DNA of 64,000 nucleotides, taken from Gnetum montanum. Its lineage: Eukaryota; Streptophyta; Gnetopsida; Gnetales; Gnetaceae. The stretch lies in assembly GCA_015680685.1 (NCBI GenBank), contig MNCI01023951.1, forward strand, positions 62,001 to 126,000, given 5' to 3'. Positions 1 through 13,000 of the stretch are shown here, piece by piece; the stretch's first letter is position 1; the number at the start of each line of letters is the position of its first letter. The translations under genes and the position numbers were made by a program. The notes beneath the pieces are model-generated. The model worked only from the letters and a program-made list of their open reading frames with translations, was not told the origin of the DNA and searched no databases.

Positions 1-715
1 ACAAATAAACAAATTCTCATAAGGTTAGGCCTGAGATGGCATTGGTAGTCTATGATGAAATCACTAAGCTCTATAAGGCTAGTTTCATCCAAGCCATTGA
101 CTATGCAGATTGTGTCTCCAACATCATAGTTGTACCTAAGAAAAATGAAAGCATACAGATTTGCATAGACTTTCTAGACTTGAACAAGGTTACCATTAAA
201 GATGATTTTTCATTACCTAGTATTGATCAATTGATTGATACCATGGTTTCTCTGGCTATAACTAGATTCAGATTAACCCAGAGCACTAGCTCAATACCAC
301 CTTCATGACCCCCTGGGGTATGTTTTGCTATACAATGATGCATTTCAAACTAAAGAACATAGGAGAAACCTATAAATGTGCTATGAAATACATATTTAGT
401 GATTACTTATTAGACTTGTTCAATGACTATGTTGATGACATAGTAGTTAAGTCGAAAATGATGCATGATCACATAAATGACTTAGACCATGAACTCAAAC
501 ATTGCCTTAGACATGACCTTAGGATGAATCCTAGGATGTGTGTCTTTGGTATCAAGATGGATCACATGCTAGGTTTTGTGGTATTAGAAAAAAGCATATG
601 TGTAGACCCTAATAAGGTTAAGGCCATCATCAACTTAGCACCACCAACTAACCTTAAGGAGTTATGTGGGTTACAAGGAAGATTGCAATTCGTACATTGG
701 TTTATCACATAGTTA
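1..715 (+). pseudogene. E1 reverse transcriptase (pol fragment)
   Basis: This is the RT domain of E1, truncated by the window edge. The first frame (36-308) covers the RT fingers, with the motif DEITKLY and the conserved ICIDFLDLNKVTIKD block. After a frameshift near 300, the second frame (305-712) carries the palm with the catalytic box YVDDIVVKS at about 429-455, then the thumb and RNase H connection (NLKELCGLQGRLQF). The same blocks, in the same order, occur in E5 at 51744-52438 and on the opposite strand in E2 at about 19790-21050, which supports one related family. It is a pseudogene because the frame is broken and a TAG follows at 710. The protein would copy element RNA into cDNA in cytoplasmic virus-like particles. 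Confidence 0.88.
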
Positions 716-779
716 ACTAATAATATATAGCTAATGAAAAATTTTCTCAAAAAGGGAGTCCACTTTGAGTGGAAAATTC

Positions 780-1130
780 AATACCAAGAGGCATTTGACA
801 ACCTCAAATAGAAGCTATCTTAGCTTCCAATAGTCTACCGTCCACAAGGAGATAAACCTTTTTACATCTACCTTGTAACTTCTAACACATCCATCACTTC
901 TCTACTTTTCCAAAAGTTAGATGATGGCTCAAAGATCCCTATATATTACCTAAGCCATGCATTAGTGGCCCATGAAGCAAAATACAATGATGTGGAAAAT
1001 AACTGGCTTGTCTTAGTCTTTGCACTTAAGAAGTGGAGGCATTATCTCTTCCACATCATTTGCAAAAGTAATGTACTCTAGGAAATCACAACAAACATTT
1101 ATGAAAGTAGTCAAATTACATAATGGAAAT
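780..1130 (+). pseudogene. E1 Ty3-type RNase H
   Basis: Translation downstream of RT gives the typical Ty3/gypsy RNase H. A block around FYIYLVTSNTS leads into IPIYYLSHAL, then the E-to-D region KYNDVE and LVFALKKWRHYL. The domain would degrade the RNA strand of RNA/DNA hybrids. Stops interrupt it at about 809 and 1078. The block FYIYL is exactly where element E3 has inserted in the sister element E2, so this copy serves as the uninterrupted reference for that site. Confidence 0.8.
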
Positions 1131-1289
1131 TAATAACCATAGATTTTGATCTACACTACATAGTGCAAGCATCAACCAAATGTCAAGCAAAAGCCACACA
1201 ACTCATGGCTTCACCAATAAATGATCAAGTAACTATAGATTCAAAATTCCTGGATGAGCATGTTAGTAGTATATGTCAGGTGCCTACCA

Positions 1290-1700
1290 ACTTTGAGGAA
1301 ATTTTATACTTCAATGGCACTTCAACCTCTTAAGGGGGTATTACTACTATAGCAATCACATTTCCCTCCAGGGAGATCTAACCCTTCACTTATCATTATA
1401 CATTTCTTTGCACTAACAACATAGCATAGTACAAAGGTCTCCATAGAGGTCTTATAGCAACCTGTGACCTAGGAATTCAAAATCTAGTGATCCAACACGA
1501 TTCACAAATAGTCATCAACCAAGTTATAGAGGTTTATGATTTCAAAGAACAACATTTACAACCTTATTATGACTTGGCGATGCACTTGCTCTAATGGTTT
1601 GCAACTATAAATATCCAACACATTCCCCACAACAAGAATGTCATTGCTGACTCATTAGCCACATTAGATTTAAGAATTACACTTAACATGTTTCATGCCT
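1290..1700 (+). pseudogene. E1 second (archaeal-type) RNase H
   Basis: After a linker, a second RNase H-like domain begins with LYFNGTSTS and a glycine turn, continues through a Y-K-G-L-H helix and VIQHDSQIVINQV, and ends at NVIADSLATL. This is the layout of the archaeal-type RNase H found next to integrase in plant Tat elements. Four or more stops (TAA, TAG) interrupt it. The first catalytic Asp position is Asn here and the E of the second helix is a stop, so it could not be active even if translated. Confidence 0.72.
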
Positions 1701-1879
1701 TGCCTACCCTATTAATGGATTGCACTGAATCTATCACACAAGTAACTAACATTGCTTCCATAGCTACCACAATCATGGCTCATGCGCAAGAGTGGTATGA
1801 TGACATCAAGTCATACCATCAGTAGGGTAAGCCTCCGCAGCATCAACCACTGCCCAAAAGGATGTAGTGTGAAAATAGT

Positions 1880-3034
1880 CTTGGAAGTATGTCATTGTAG
1901 TGGATAGCACACTATGTCATAGATCCTATGATGGCATACTACTAAACTACATTAGCAAAAAATGAAGCACAAATGATCATTGATCAAGTCCATGAGGGAT
2001 TGTGCAAAGGCCACATAGCACCTAGGGTAATGGCATCGAAAATCAAATGCTTAGGCTACTATTGGCCTTATATGTAGTGCGATTGCATTTCCAAGGTTAA
2101 TATATGCAACATGTATCAATGGCATGGTAACTTAATGCATGTGCCACCCACTGAACTACACACCATGCAAATCATGTGGTCATTCCAACGTTGGGGGTTG
2201 GATATCATAGGGTCCATCATGCCTAAGTCCTCTATAGGACATAGATTCATCATAATTGTAACCAAATATTTTACTAAGTGGGTTGAATCCATTCCCCTTA
2301 GGAGGACCATATCATAGTAGGTTTGCAAATTCATCCTTGATAATATAGTGACCCAATTTGGTCTACCCATAACCATAGTCATAGACAACGACCCATATTT
2401 TAGTAGTGCAAAAACCAAATCCTTCTATGAACACCTTGGCATTAAGCATTCCTTTTCATCACCATACTACTTTTAGGTGAATGGCCAAGCGGAGGCCACA
2501 AGAAAGGTCATCATCAACCTTCTAAAGAAGATTCCTTGCAATAGCAAACAATGATGGCATGAGAATCTAGTCTACAAACTATGGACCTTCCACAAAACAT
2601 GCAGAATAGTAATAGATAAGACACCATATATCCTTATATATGGGTCTGAAGTGATTTTTCCTTTTGAATTGTAGGTTCCATTGCTCCATGTGATCCATTC
2701 AAGCTTCATCAATGAGGTCCAAAATGATGAGTTGAGAGCCACTGACCTTAACTCTATAGAGGAGAAGCACATGCAGATGCTTGATTGCATCAAATAGTAC
2801 CAAGAGAAGCAATGGAAAAAGCACTACCATAATCAGCACCAATGCTAGATCAAGGAAGGGGACCTAGTCCTCAAGGTCATTCATGAAGCTGTAGATAAAT
2901 TCTTAGCCAATTGAGAAGGTCCTTTCCTGGTCACCAAGGCCTATAACAATGGAGCATTCAAGTTCACTGATCTAGATGGTAATGAGTTTACCAATTTGAC
3001 CAATCATTTATACCTAAAGACATATTACACATAA
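1880..3034 (+). pseudogene. E1 integrase
   Basis: The integrase region has an N-terminal zinc-binding remnant (VHEGLCKGHI ... ICNMYQWHG, with several ligands lost). Its catalytic core starts GLDIIGSIMPKS and continues with FIIIVTKYFTKWVE, the second Asp in VIDNDPYF, and a Glu region in NGQAEATRKV. The tail has the YGSEVIFPFEL block and ends at a TAA at 3032-3034. That stop aligns with the end of the E2 polyprotein at 6805. More than ten internal stops make it a pseudogene. Integrase would join element cDNA to host DNA. Confidence 0.85.
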
Positions 3035-3059
3035 CACATAACACTACATCAATGATAAA

Positions 3060-3390
3060 GAAAGGTAAGCAAGAGTCTACTATGACAATAAACTAGAACA
3101 AAGAGTTCACTATGACTATAAACTAGCATAGAATATCCACTACAATGTTAGACTATCACAACTCATCCCTAGGCTATGATTTTAAAATAGCATCCACAAC
3201 ACACATGTCCACTATGATGTTAAACTGGCACAACAAGTCTACTATGCCTATAAATTGGCATAGCTTGTTTTTACATCATGACGTTAAACTAGAAGAACAT
3301 CCACCATCCACTATGATGTTAAACTAGCACCTTGTAGTCTGCTAGGACTATAAACTATTACATCATGATCTAATAGCACCTTAAACTAGG
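3060..3390 (+). repeat. E1 degenerate ~30-bp tandem repeats downstream of integrase
   Basis: About ten imperfect units follow the pattern cactatgatgttaaactagc (for example at 3068, 3100, 3208, 3237 and 3307). Spacing is near 30 bp with some expanded units. The core ttaaactag is shared with the 85-bp array of E5 at 45430. They lie in the 3' untranslated part of E1, where tandem repeats are common in Tat/Ogre-type elements. Confidence 0.7.
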
Positions 3391-4600
3391 TTTGCAATTT
3401 AGCATGCATGGCTTAATATCCATAGTTCTATGGACAAGAGAGTGTGAATACTTTCTATCCTTCATCATATACCCATATCTCACTAGGCTAGGTGAGGTGG
3501 GGCATTGTAGTTCCAAAATGGAGTTAATGTTGTCAAAAAAATACCTCTAGAACATTTGTAGCATCATCACCTTTAGCATTTTTCTGATCCTTCAAAAATT
3601 CCCTTCAGCATTTTGCTAACCTTCCAGAGCTATCACCACCATTAGTAGTCATACTATGCCTAGGCTATGCCAATAGTATTGCCCTTCCTTGGATGTTTCA
3701 TAAATGGTTGGGGCTCTCATTGTCAGCACCATCCACTAGAGCTCCAATAGTACTATGGCCGAGCCACAGCACTGTCATCCTCTAGCCATCACAATTGCTT
3801 GGGCTTGGAAGTGCATGTAGCAGTGTGGCTCCTTACCATTCTATTGGATTTCTAAGCTCCTATCCTTGGTGTGGAGTCTTGAGAACTTGCATCGTCATCA
3901 CGTTTGGCCATCTCATTGGCTTCCCTTAGGTGCTTGCTTCTAGTGTGGCTACTAGAGCTTTTACAATTTTCTGGCTTCAGCATTTTCACTAGCCTTCCTA
4001 CTTTAGCACTACAACCTCTTGCAACTGGTCCAACACTCGTAGCACTTGCATCACCCTTGAAACTAGTAGTTTACTTTTATCTCTCATGTTGTTTGGTGGC
4101 TTTCTTATTTCCTATGCATTATTTTTGTAGGAAAAAGCCTCGAAGGCAGTTGTTCGAAGGCATGGCGCATCATAGCAGTAAGGCACGACATTGTTTCGAC
4201 ATGCTTGGTTGGACTCACCAAGCCGATTGAGAGTGTGAATTCCTATTACCCTGCTATAAACCACTCATATTTTCCCATTTACCTTACCTTTTCCTACTTT
4301 CCCTGAATGCTTCTTTAATGCATATGACATCCTTCTTTTAATCAACTATAGAATCCATAATGGATGTAACACAACTCATCCCATGGGAAGCCTTGGTGGG
4401 CTAGTCAAATTCCAAGTGAATGTAATGCAACTCATCCTAGGGAGACAACACCTATCCTACAGATGCGACATGGTTGCCTCTAAGCAAAGCCCATTGAGTG
4501 GCACATAGTCCACTTAATGAGAAGCATCTTGTAGCTAGCATTTCTCAATGAAAAAAGCAAAAAATCAAAGAAAAAAAAAAGAGAAGCAAAAGTGGAGCAA
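3391..4600 (+). other. E1 3' untranslated spacer
   Basis: No coding signal was found here. The 108-codon frame at 3904-4230 shows no family similarity and lies in untranslated sequence. A purine-rich stretch at 4549-4610 (runs of A with G) is the best candidate for the polypurine tract that primes plus-strand synthesis just before the 3' LTR. Confidence 0.5.
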
Positions 4601-6540
4601 AACATATCCCTAAGTAAAATTTACAAAAGCTACAATTCTACAACTGATCCAGCCTTGAATTTGCAATGGCCTTCTCATAAGCACCTTGATCAGAGGTAAA
4701 CATTTTAGGGGTAAGCCATTTTGGTGCCATGGGCAATGGCTCTCTCACAAGCACTCTAACAAGAGGCCATCATTTGGTGATGAGAAACCATGGTGCTATG
4801 ATAATAGTCACTTGTGTTGACTCCACATCTTGAAGCATAATCCATCTTTTGCATCTCATTTCTCCCTTACTATCCCAAGACAATTCCATATATCCATTAC
4901 CTATGGTATACCATTCCCTTTAGCACTCTTGAGCTTAGCGAAGCACCATCCAATCAAGTGCTAACAAGCAATGTTGGTGTTGTATTTGCTATGATGTTTT
5001 AGATTCTTTGTCGACATCTCCTAGGCCTCTCCTCCAAACGTTGACAAAGAGGAGCTAGTGAAACACCACCAAGTTCAACAAAATTTATTTAAGTGTCAAG
5101 TCAAGGTAAATTTTTCTTAGTATTTGGCCCATGATCCCACTATTGGGACTACACTCTAAAGCGTAGCAAGCGTAGCATGCAACAAAAAACTAGATTTGAA
5201 AAATTTTATAAATGCTAGATAGCAACTGCAAAAATTTTCTAAGTGTCATGCTATGCTCATGTCCCTCTTATTACTCTCTCTAGAGTAGAAACACTTTGGT
5301 GGCTAGTTTGCACTAATGTCAAGCTAAAAGTTGCCAAGCTAGTTTAGCATGGAAGAAGCATTTGGTAGATTTTCTAACTCTTGAAGCTACCCTTTGTGCT
5401 ATGTTCTTGAGTATAGCTAGTATAGCAAGAACAAGGACTGAAACTTTTACTAGATTTTTCTAAGTATCCATGCTATCCTCTATCCCATCCTACTATGCTC
5501 TCTAGCATAACAAGCATAACACCATTAGACTTTAGTTTTTGCAAGAATAAACAATAAACTACCTTCAAAAGCTTCTAGAGCTTAGCATAGGCCTTCATTC
5601 TAGCTCTAGCACTTCTCTGGTAAGTAGGATCAGCAACTTGCACTCTTTTTTGTACCTCCCCTTATGTCCCAAAATTGTACCTAGGCTTGATCCCACGTGA
5701 AAGAGGGGAGAACATAGTCCAAAAGTGTAGCCTCCAAATTGCATTGTTTTGCACAGCGTGCAGTTACATTGTAGTCTTGGCACATGTAGTCTTACTGGTA
5801 TAGCTAGTTTGGTAGTCTCTCAAGGTCTAATGGAGCATATCAAAGCATAGCATGAATTGTCTCACTAGGAGCATAGTAAAGGTCAATGTAGCCCCACCTA
5901 CCCCTTTTCCACGTGGCACTCAATCTACACATTGTGCTAATTCTAAGCCTATAAATATCCCTATATTGCATACTTTAGGGGTTGGCATTTCATTCTAGTA
6001 GTAGGAATTAGCATCTTAGAGCACCATTTGGCACTTGAAGCACCTTGAAAACCCTATACACTGGAGCATATTAGCATCTTGGCAACACCTTTACATCCCA
6101 CTCAGCACTGCAATGCATTGCAAGCCCACATGACACTGCAACAACCAACCCAGCAAGCATGGACCTTGCAATGGATGTTTTTCTTCATCTTGGGATACCC
6201 TAAAGGCTCTAGCTACATTACTACTATGCTTATCTATACCACCACATACCTCCACAAAGCTCATTTGTAATTGCTATGCTTCTTGTCTAGGATGGTATCA
6301 TCCTTTCTTTCTCCCAAACTCCTTTGCATTTTAATAATTTTCTCCATTTTTTAAGGATTTTCTTTAACATTTAGCATCACATTAACACTTTTTCCATTAT
6401 TTACACACTTTTTTCATACTTGCACCACTATTCTCATGTCGTAAAACCCTACTACGCTTTGGCTTAGTTGGCCTTGGTACTATCGAGACTTCACAATGAC
6501 TGCTAAGCTTCAACTTACAAGCACAACTCCAAGAGAACAA
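4600..6540 (+). repeat. Probable 3' LTR of E1, with TATA box at 5950
   Basis: The segment follows the purine tract and carries a promoter-like TATAAATA at 5950-5957. This resembles the LTR of E5, where TATAAATA lies at 40640. Upstream of the TATA are scattered short motifs around tagcatagc and gcgtagcaagcg, as in the U3 of E5. No partner LTR is in the window, so both edges are estimates. Confidence 0.4.
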
Positions 6541-6804
6541 GAAAATAAGAAAAAGAATACATGTTGTTACAAGAGATTACATAAGACCACGTGAGATAAC
6601 TAGTGAACTATAAGACACCATAGGATATTATCGATACAACATTAAGAAATCTGTAGCATGTGTCATAGATTTTACAAAGCTTCTAGTTCATTCATTATGC
6701 CAAAGATAAAGAGAAGAAAATAGATGAAGGTCATGCAAGATATAAAGGCCATGAATGCTCATTATTTATCCATTCCTATAAATAAAAGGCTATAGGAAAA
6801 CACA

Positions 6805-7990
6805 TTAAATATAATAATGTTTAAGATAGTAATGTTTGACCAAATTGGCCAATTCATTTCAATCCATGTCTTCCAATTTGAATGCTTTGTTGCCATAGGA
6901 TTTTATGACTAAGAAAGGTTTCTGTGATTGAGAAGTTTTCCACATGTTCATGAATAGTCTTGAGAGCTAAGTCTTCTTCCTTGATCTTTCATTTGTTCAG
7001 ATCATGATGATGCTACTGCTTATGCCTATCTTGGTACCATTTGATGTGAGCAAGCATTTGTATGCACTTCTCTTTCACCAAATCAAGGTCGATAGTATGC
7101 ATCTCCTTATTCTGCCTATCAATGATGAAGTTAGATAGAGCTAATCTTAGTGAATGAACCTTTAATTCAAGAGGTAAAATAGGTTTAGATCCATAAATGA
7201 GGCTATACAAGATGACACTAGTTGCAATTCAAAAGCTAGTCCTATAGGTCCAAAGTGTATGAACAAGTCACTCATGCCACTTGTGTCTATTGTTTTTTAG
7301 CATATTTTTAAGCAAGTTTACAATGACCTTGTTTCTAGCTTTAGCTTATCCATTATCTTGAGGATAATATGATGATGAAAAGAAATGATTAATGCTTAGT
7401 TGTTGACAAAAGGCTTACATTTCTTGGCTACTAAACTATGGTCCATTATTTGTTACTATGGTTATAGGTATGCCAAAATGGGCTACTATGTTATCTAATA
7501 TGAATTTACAAACTTGTCGAGACATTATCTTCCTTAGTGGAATAGCTTCAACCTACTTTATAAAATATTAAATTGCAATGATAATAAAGCTATGATCTGC
7601 AAAAGACTTAGGCATTATAAGTTCAATAATGTGAATTCCTCATCATTGGAATGGCCAAGTTACCTAGGTAGTGTGTAGCTTAGTTAGTGGCATGTGTATT
7701 AAGTTACTATGCAATTGGTAGGTAACACAATTTTTAACCTTGTCTAGGTAGTGACTTTCCATATAGGGCCAATAGTATCCTAATTGTCTAATCTTTATTG
7801 CCACAACTCTAAGTCCCATATGTCCTCACATACATCTTCAAGAACCTACTCAAGGACTATGAAAGCTTCAGTTTTGCCCAAGCACATTAACAATATGTCA
7901 TCATAGGATCTTGGGCATAATGTATTATCAACCACAATCACATACTATTTTGATCTTTTATGTACAATGTCCTTTTGGGAAGAAATCACA
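6805..7990 (-). pseudogene. E2 integrase
   Basis: This is the - strand integrase. The catalytic core lies around 7560-7350. The C-terminal part at 7210-7013 has the block YGSKPILPLELKVHSL followed by a long helix (EKCIQMLAHIKWYQDRHK), matching the E1 integrase tail. The frame ends in a TAA at 6805-6807 after LVKHYYLKHYYI, which aligns with the E1 end LYLKTYYT. Several stops break it. Confidence 0.78.
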
Positions 7991-8049
7991 TTCTATGGAG
8001 ACTCATCATGCATTAGATAAAAATTAATATTGTCATACTATTATTTTTA

Positions 8050-8961
8050 AGAGGTAGTGTTAATAGTGGCTATAGAGATGCCTTTGGTCTTCTATGTAAT
8101 GGAAAAAGAATTGTTCTCTATTAAAGAAGGTAACTTGCTAAACACATCTTGGGTCATACTTAGGACTAAGGTTGCAATGACATTAGCTAAGGTATTCTCA
8201 TTTTGAGATATATGTTAAATGCTAATATCTATAAATTATTGCATTAGTTTCTTAGCTAGGTCATACTAGGGTTGTAAATATTTGACTTTACATGCATAAA
8301 CCTCAGTTATTTGGCTAATCATCTTTTATCATCAGGCATTTGATTCCTTGGCTATGAGCTACCATCATTCCTTTGATTAACCTTTCATATTCTACTACAT
8401 TGTTGATACATGAAAATTAAAAGAATAAGAGAAAGGTTGGATTACACTAGAAGGTGATGTTATGATGGTAGTAGCACTAATCCCATGGATAGTTAAAGCT
8501 TCATCAAAGTACAAGATGACCTTGTAACCATCAAGTACTTCATTAACGATGTCAACATGCTCATTAAGGAACTCAAGATCAATGGTTGCATGGTCTTCAA
8601 ACATAAAAACTATGAGTTGTAAGGGTATAGCTTGACCCTTGTTGAGGCTTGGGAGGTGTAATGCAAGTCAAAGTCAATTTTTATGACCTTCCATCATGTT
8701 ATTTGACTACTTTTATAGATGTTGGTCATTATGGCTCTTAATACATTGTCCTTGCATACAATGTTGAGTTGACTCCTAAAGAGGTAGTATTTCCATTTCT
8801 TCAAGGAGAAGATAAGGACTAGACAATACTTATCAACCTCTATGTATTAGGTCTCATAGGCTATTAATGCATGACTTCATTCATATACAAGAAGCTTTGC
8901 TTCATCATATATTTTTTGATAGAGTATAGAGCCTATGGTTGTGTTAGATATTACAAGATAT
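8050..8961 (-). pseudogene. E2 RNase H (3' half) and second RNase H
   Basis: The Ty3 RNase H resumes right at the left edge of E3 (8961) with VISNTTIGS and runs through SHALIAYET and LIFSLKKWKYYLF. A linker (8604-8540, EFLNEHVDIVNEV) leads to the archaeal-type RNase H starting LYFDEALTIHG near 8530. Both align with E1 at 860-1700. Stops and frame damage are present throughout. Confidence 0.75.
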
Positions 8962-11681
8962 TATTGGCGACCATTTGGGATGAGATTGCTAATGAGTGCC
9001 TCAAATAGGATTTAGGTGATCACTAGTCTCTAGCAACACCAAGACCCAAATACATTCAAATAGACTTAGTAGTTAAATACCAATATGTGTTTTCTATTGT
9101 GAATGTTGAAATAGCTGAGTCATGTATAAAATTATAATTAGTTATCATGAAAGAGATTTAGCCAACTTTGTAAAATACTGTGACTTGTCAAAGATTCCTA
9201 TTTTGTTTGATCACTTAGTCTATATGGTCCTTATAATACCTACTTGTAACAAATAAAATTTTTCAAAACCCATTTGAGCGCAACTCTATCAATCTACTCC
9301 TAATTTCCCTAGAGAGAGAAAAATCTCCATATGAAAACTAGAAATAGAACAAGATTCAATGGAAAGAGAAAGAAAAGAAAGAAGATTTGTGTAAAAATCT
9401 CAAATAGTTAAGCAAGGTAAATTGATATGAGAAAACACTTCATAAGAAAGTTATCCCTAATTCAATATCTATGAATTGTTCAACCTTTATAAGCTCGAAC
9501 AAATAATTTCTTAAAAAAAATTCTATTATACTACCAAAAATTGCTACATAAACTACCATGTAAGAATCTCTATTTTGTCTAGATAATAGTTGTCAACAAT
9601 TACATACAACAGAGATTTCAAAGATTTGACAATTTTTTATTGAAATACCAAGGGAATATACTTTAAAAATTAAAAAGCTATTTCAATCTTATCAAAATAC
9701 TAAAGATTTTCTAAACCCTCTAGACTATTACATTGCTTAATTGGCTTTTCTATAGCAAAGGCTCTCTTATAGCAATCCTAATAGTAGTCTTAAACATTTC
9801 ATATTAATAAACGTTTCTACTAAATTACTCTTGAGGCTTTCCAGCATGATCTTTTCTATGGAAAATATTAATAGGAGTCTACTATCAGACAACAAACTAT
9901 AAAAGTGATTAAAAAATCCCAAATTTAAATGCCAAGCATAATACTACTTAAACTGCTAGTTATGCAACCTAAACAAAATAGGAAAAAATAAACTCACAAG
10001 ATTAAAAAAAGTGGCTGAGATAATATCTTTAGCAAGCGATCTTTCAAGCAATTTTCAAAATGTCTTCTTAATTCACCTTCTCCAAAATCCACCCCCCCCC
10101 CCCCCNCCCCCACCCCTTCCTTTTTCTTCTTCTACCCTTGAAGCCATTTTTATAGTGGCTTTTGGGTAGTTACAATCATCATGAGAGATTAAGATGATTT
10201 ACAAATATCTAGGGAATTTAATCATAACCACTATAAGAATGTGTAACTGCTATGAGAAGTTATGAGAAATTCAAGCCATAATTGGCAAGTATCATCTTGA
10301 TTGCAAATATCAAAGAGATTTAGATATGTTTCCATAATAAGTTACAACCTTCATGGGAAGTTTCAACTCCTAAAAAAAATCAAATGTCCATAAATCCTTT
10401 TTTTAAAACTATAACTCTCCTTTATCTCCTTTTTTTTCTATTTTTAAAATAATAACCTCCCTTCCATCCTCTACATGTACATGTATATTATTATTCAAAC
10501 TTATATTATAATCTTTTTTCCATAAAAATTTATCCTCTAGCCAAGGGCATTGATTAACGAAAATAAACCAATATCATCACGAGCCTGTTGTGTAGGTATA
10601 GGAATGAGAGTTTGTTATTTGCTGCATTACACCTCTCCATTATTGATGCTACTCCTATTTCGATGGAGAAGAAGAACAATAATGGTAATGCTGGTGTGGT
10701 GGCAAGGGCATCGGGGATGGCCTTATCATGATGGGTCATGGGCATTTGAAGGGCTTTGTTCCAGTTCTGCTGCAACTGCTACTGCTATGTCTACCATGTT
10801 TTCTACTACACAAGCTTCACTTTACCATAGGAAGACAAGTCCATATCCCATATTTATTCACTTGAAAATGTAGCAATAGGTCATAGCTACAAAATCTTGA
10901 AACTAGGTTGAGCCCCTCTACTCCAAGCTTCAAACATACCCATGGATGCACTCATGAGGCAAGGATTCCACATTCATGTTGCTAGGATTTTTGGTTTATG
11001 GTCTACCATGGTAGAGACATAGGTCTGTAGCCCAGGCCTAGGAAATTTGCTGTGGTGGTGAAACCTTAATTTTTTATGCTATTGCAAATCAAAACCCTAC
11101 TATTGTGTTTAGTCATGTTGCCCTCTATGTTCAACTGCTACCACAGATCAAAACCTTGTTACCAACATTTCTTGCAGTTCTGGTGTTAGGGGTAAATCTA
11201 GCACATCTTGACTTGAATCTAATAGCCTTTTTATTTTCATTCTTAGATAATTTGCAAACTTATGTGCTCATTTCTTGGTAATTGATGTTTGGGTAATTCC
11301 CTATTCTCTGGATTTTAGGGCTTTTATTCAACTTTTTTAAACAATTGTAAAAATATTGTTCAAATTCAAATTTCCAAATCCACATTTGCTATTTTCAATT
11401 ATGGATTTTACATGAAATAGATATGCTATAGAAAACTTGAATAATATGAACAAGTTTTTTTATTTTTTCTTCATTCGATTCTTACTTTTCAACTTGGATT
11501 TTTCATTTTAATTAAGGATGAGTATTGCACATCCATTTCTTGCTTGGTGCCCTTAAGAATGGAACTTAGAACTGATTGTATCTCTTCAAATTTTTAAAAT
11601 TTTTTTAAATTCAAAAAAAACCATACAATAAACAAAATCCCTTTTTACACCTATTCAATCAAATTATCAAACATAACAACA
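8962..11681 (-). repeat. E3 3' LTR
   Basis: On the - strand this is the 3' LTR. It begins TGTTGTTATG at 11681 and ends near 8962 with CGCCAATA, where CAACA is expected; the terminal C is now T. It matches the 5' LTR (18547-19789) and the solitary LTR (35582-37376). It is about 1.46 kb longer than the 5' LTR because 10089-11547 has no counterpart there. A - strand TATA box (actataaaaatgg, about 10146-10160) lies in that extra part. A poly-C run with one N sits at 10090-10120. The frame at 10550-10873 lies in U3 and is not supported as a gene. Confidence 0.85.
10144..10162 (-). promoter_or_regulatory. TATA box of the E3 3' LTR
   Basis: The - strand reads gccactataaaaatggc. The third LTR has a matching box (ccctataaaaaggc) at about 36793-36808. 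The 5' LTR lacks the whole region, so that copy of E3 has no promoter of its own. Confidence 0.55.
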
Positions 11682-11707
11682 TTTCTTACCCTCCTTTTTT
11701 CCCTTTT
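11682..11707 (-). promoter_or_regulatory. E3 polypurine tract
   Basis: The - strand reads gggaaaaaaggagggtaag, almost only A and G, and directly abuts the start of the 3' LTR. It would prime plus-strand DNA synthesis and it fixes the inner edge of this LTR at 11681. Confidence 0.8.
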
Positions 11708-13000
11708 GTTTCCAATATCAAATGAGAAACAACAATTTTATTGAACATTTACATTAAAAACTAGAAATTTTTTTGCGGAAAAATTTCATTAAAATTAAGG
11801 TTTAATAAATTAAAAACCTCAGCCCTAATAAAAACTGAAAGAACTATACATTGGAACTTTATACAAAGTATTCAATGAATGAGAAGTGAATAGCTAGAAT
11901 AACTTTCTTAGGAATCCTCTTGTCTTGAACCCTTTCATATACTATTTCAGTTGAAACTAATGCATTGTCTTCATTTTTTCTTTATTCAATTATTCCTGTT
12001 TTCTTTGCATCCATTTCCTTTGCATTTTTCTCCTTTATTGATTCTTGTGGATTATCCCAATTAGATACTTCTGTATCTTGGGATACAAATGCCTCTCCCT
12101 AAGAATCATCTTGGTTAGAATTTTTTTGATTTTTTACTTAACTGTCACATTCATGAAATCTTCCCCAAATTTTGGCTTCAATAGAAAGTCCACCAGTAAG
12201 AAACATGAACTCATCAGAAAGCCAAAGTATAAATGGAATTTCTCTTAATACTCCATGGGCTTTTACTTTGTAATAAGCTCTTAGGACATGTTCCAGGAAG
12301 CATCCATTATGTATGGAATAAATATTCTTCCCCTTGCTCTCTCACCATGAACCATCCTTTCTCAAACCTACACTTTTGCTAGTTTTCTTTACTCGTACTT
12401 TGAATTGGAAAAAAGGTTGTAATCTCAAACAAACAGTGCCTCTTCCTATAGTAGTAATCAAATTTAAAATTCATACCAAATCTTGTTAACCAGCTTTTCC
12501 ACACTTATCTATATTAATTTCTTTCTAATCATTATACATATACCAATTTAAATTTTATTATTCAGTTGTTGAAATTACTTCCCACTAGATAATTAATTAA
12601 CCACCACTTCCACTTACTCATCTAATGATAATATGAATTTAATAATTCAACTAATATTTTTAATTAAATGTCTTTAAATTTATACTTAACATGAACATAT
12701 GTTAATTTTTATTTTATTTTATTTTAAAATAATAAATAGACTTACTTAACCATACAAATAAAACATATAACATAACACTAATCTAATACATGTTACTACC
12801 AAGTACATGCATAATAGTTCCCAAAAATTTTATTATTTATTATTATTTATATTCAACCACCTTATATTTAAATATATTATTATACTATATACATATATTA
12901 ATTTGTATAGAAATATTTAAGTCATGGGAAGTTATCCAAAATAATGTTTTATATGTAAAACATTATATGGAAACTGCAATTCCATACCATCTAATGTTGA
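11708..13000 (-). other. E3 3' untranslated region
   Basis: This AT-rich sequence lies between integrase and the polypurine tract. Short frames on the + strand at 12045 and 12790 run through low-complexity AT-rich DNA and show no family similarity. Nothing else is visible. Confidence 0.6.

Larger units (their letters stand above)
1..6540 (+). mobile_element. E1: 3' part of a Tat-like Ty3/gypsy retrotransposon
   Basis: The window opens inside the reverse transcriptase of a + strand Ty3/gypsy element. In order it holds RT, RNase H, a second archaeal-type RNase H, integrase, a run of degenerate short repeats, a purine-rich tract and a probable 3' LTR. Two RNase H domains downstream of RT are known from the Tat branch (Tat/Ogre-like) of plant Ty3/gypsy elements. 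The coding part carries many in-frame TAG and TAA stops plus frameshifts and is dead. Its right edge meets the 3' end of E2, which points the other way, so the two elements lie tail to tail. The right limit (about 6540) is approximate because no clear terminal CA with target duplication was found. Confidence 0.8.

Noticed and set aside
3904-4230. 108-codon open frame
   Set aside because: It lies in the untranslated 3' part of E1, is leucine-rich low-complexity and has no match in E2 or E5.
10550-10873. 107-codon open frame on +, and a 73-codon frame on the other strand
   Set aside because: It lies in the U3 of the E3 3' LTR, shows no recognisable protein pattern and is absent from the other LTR.
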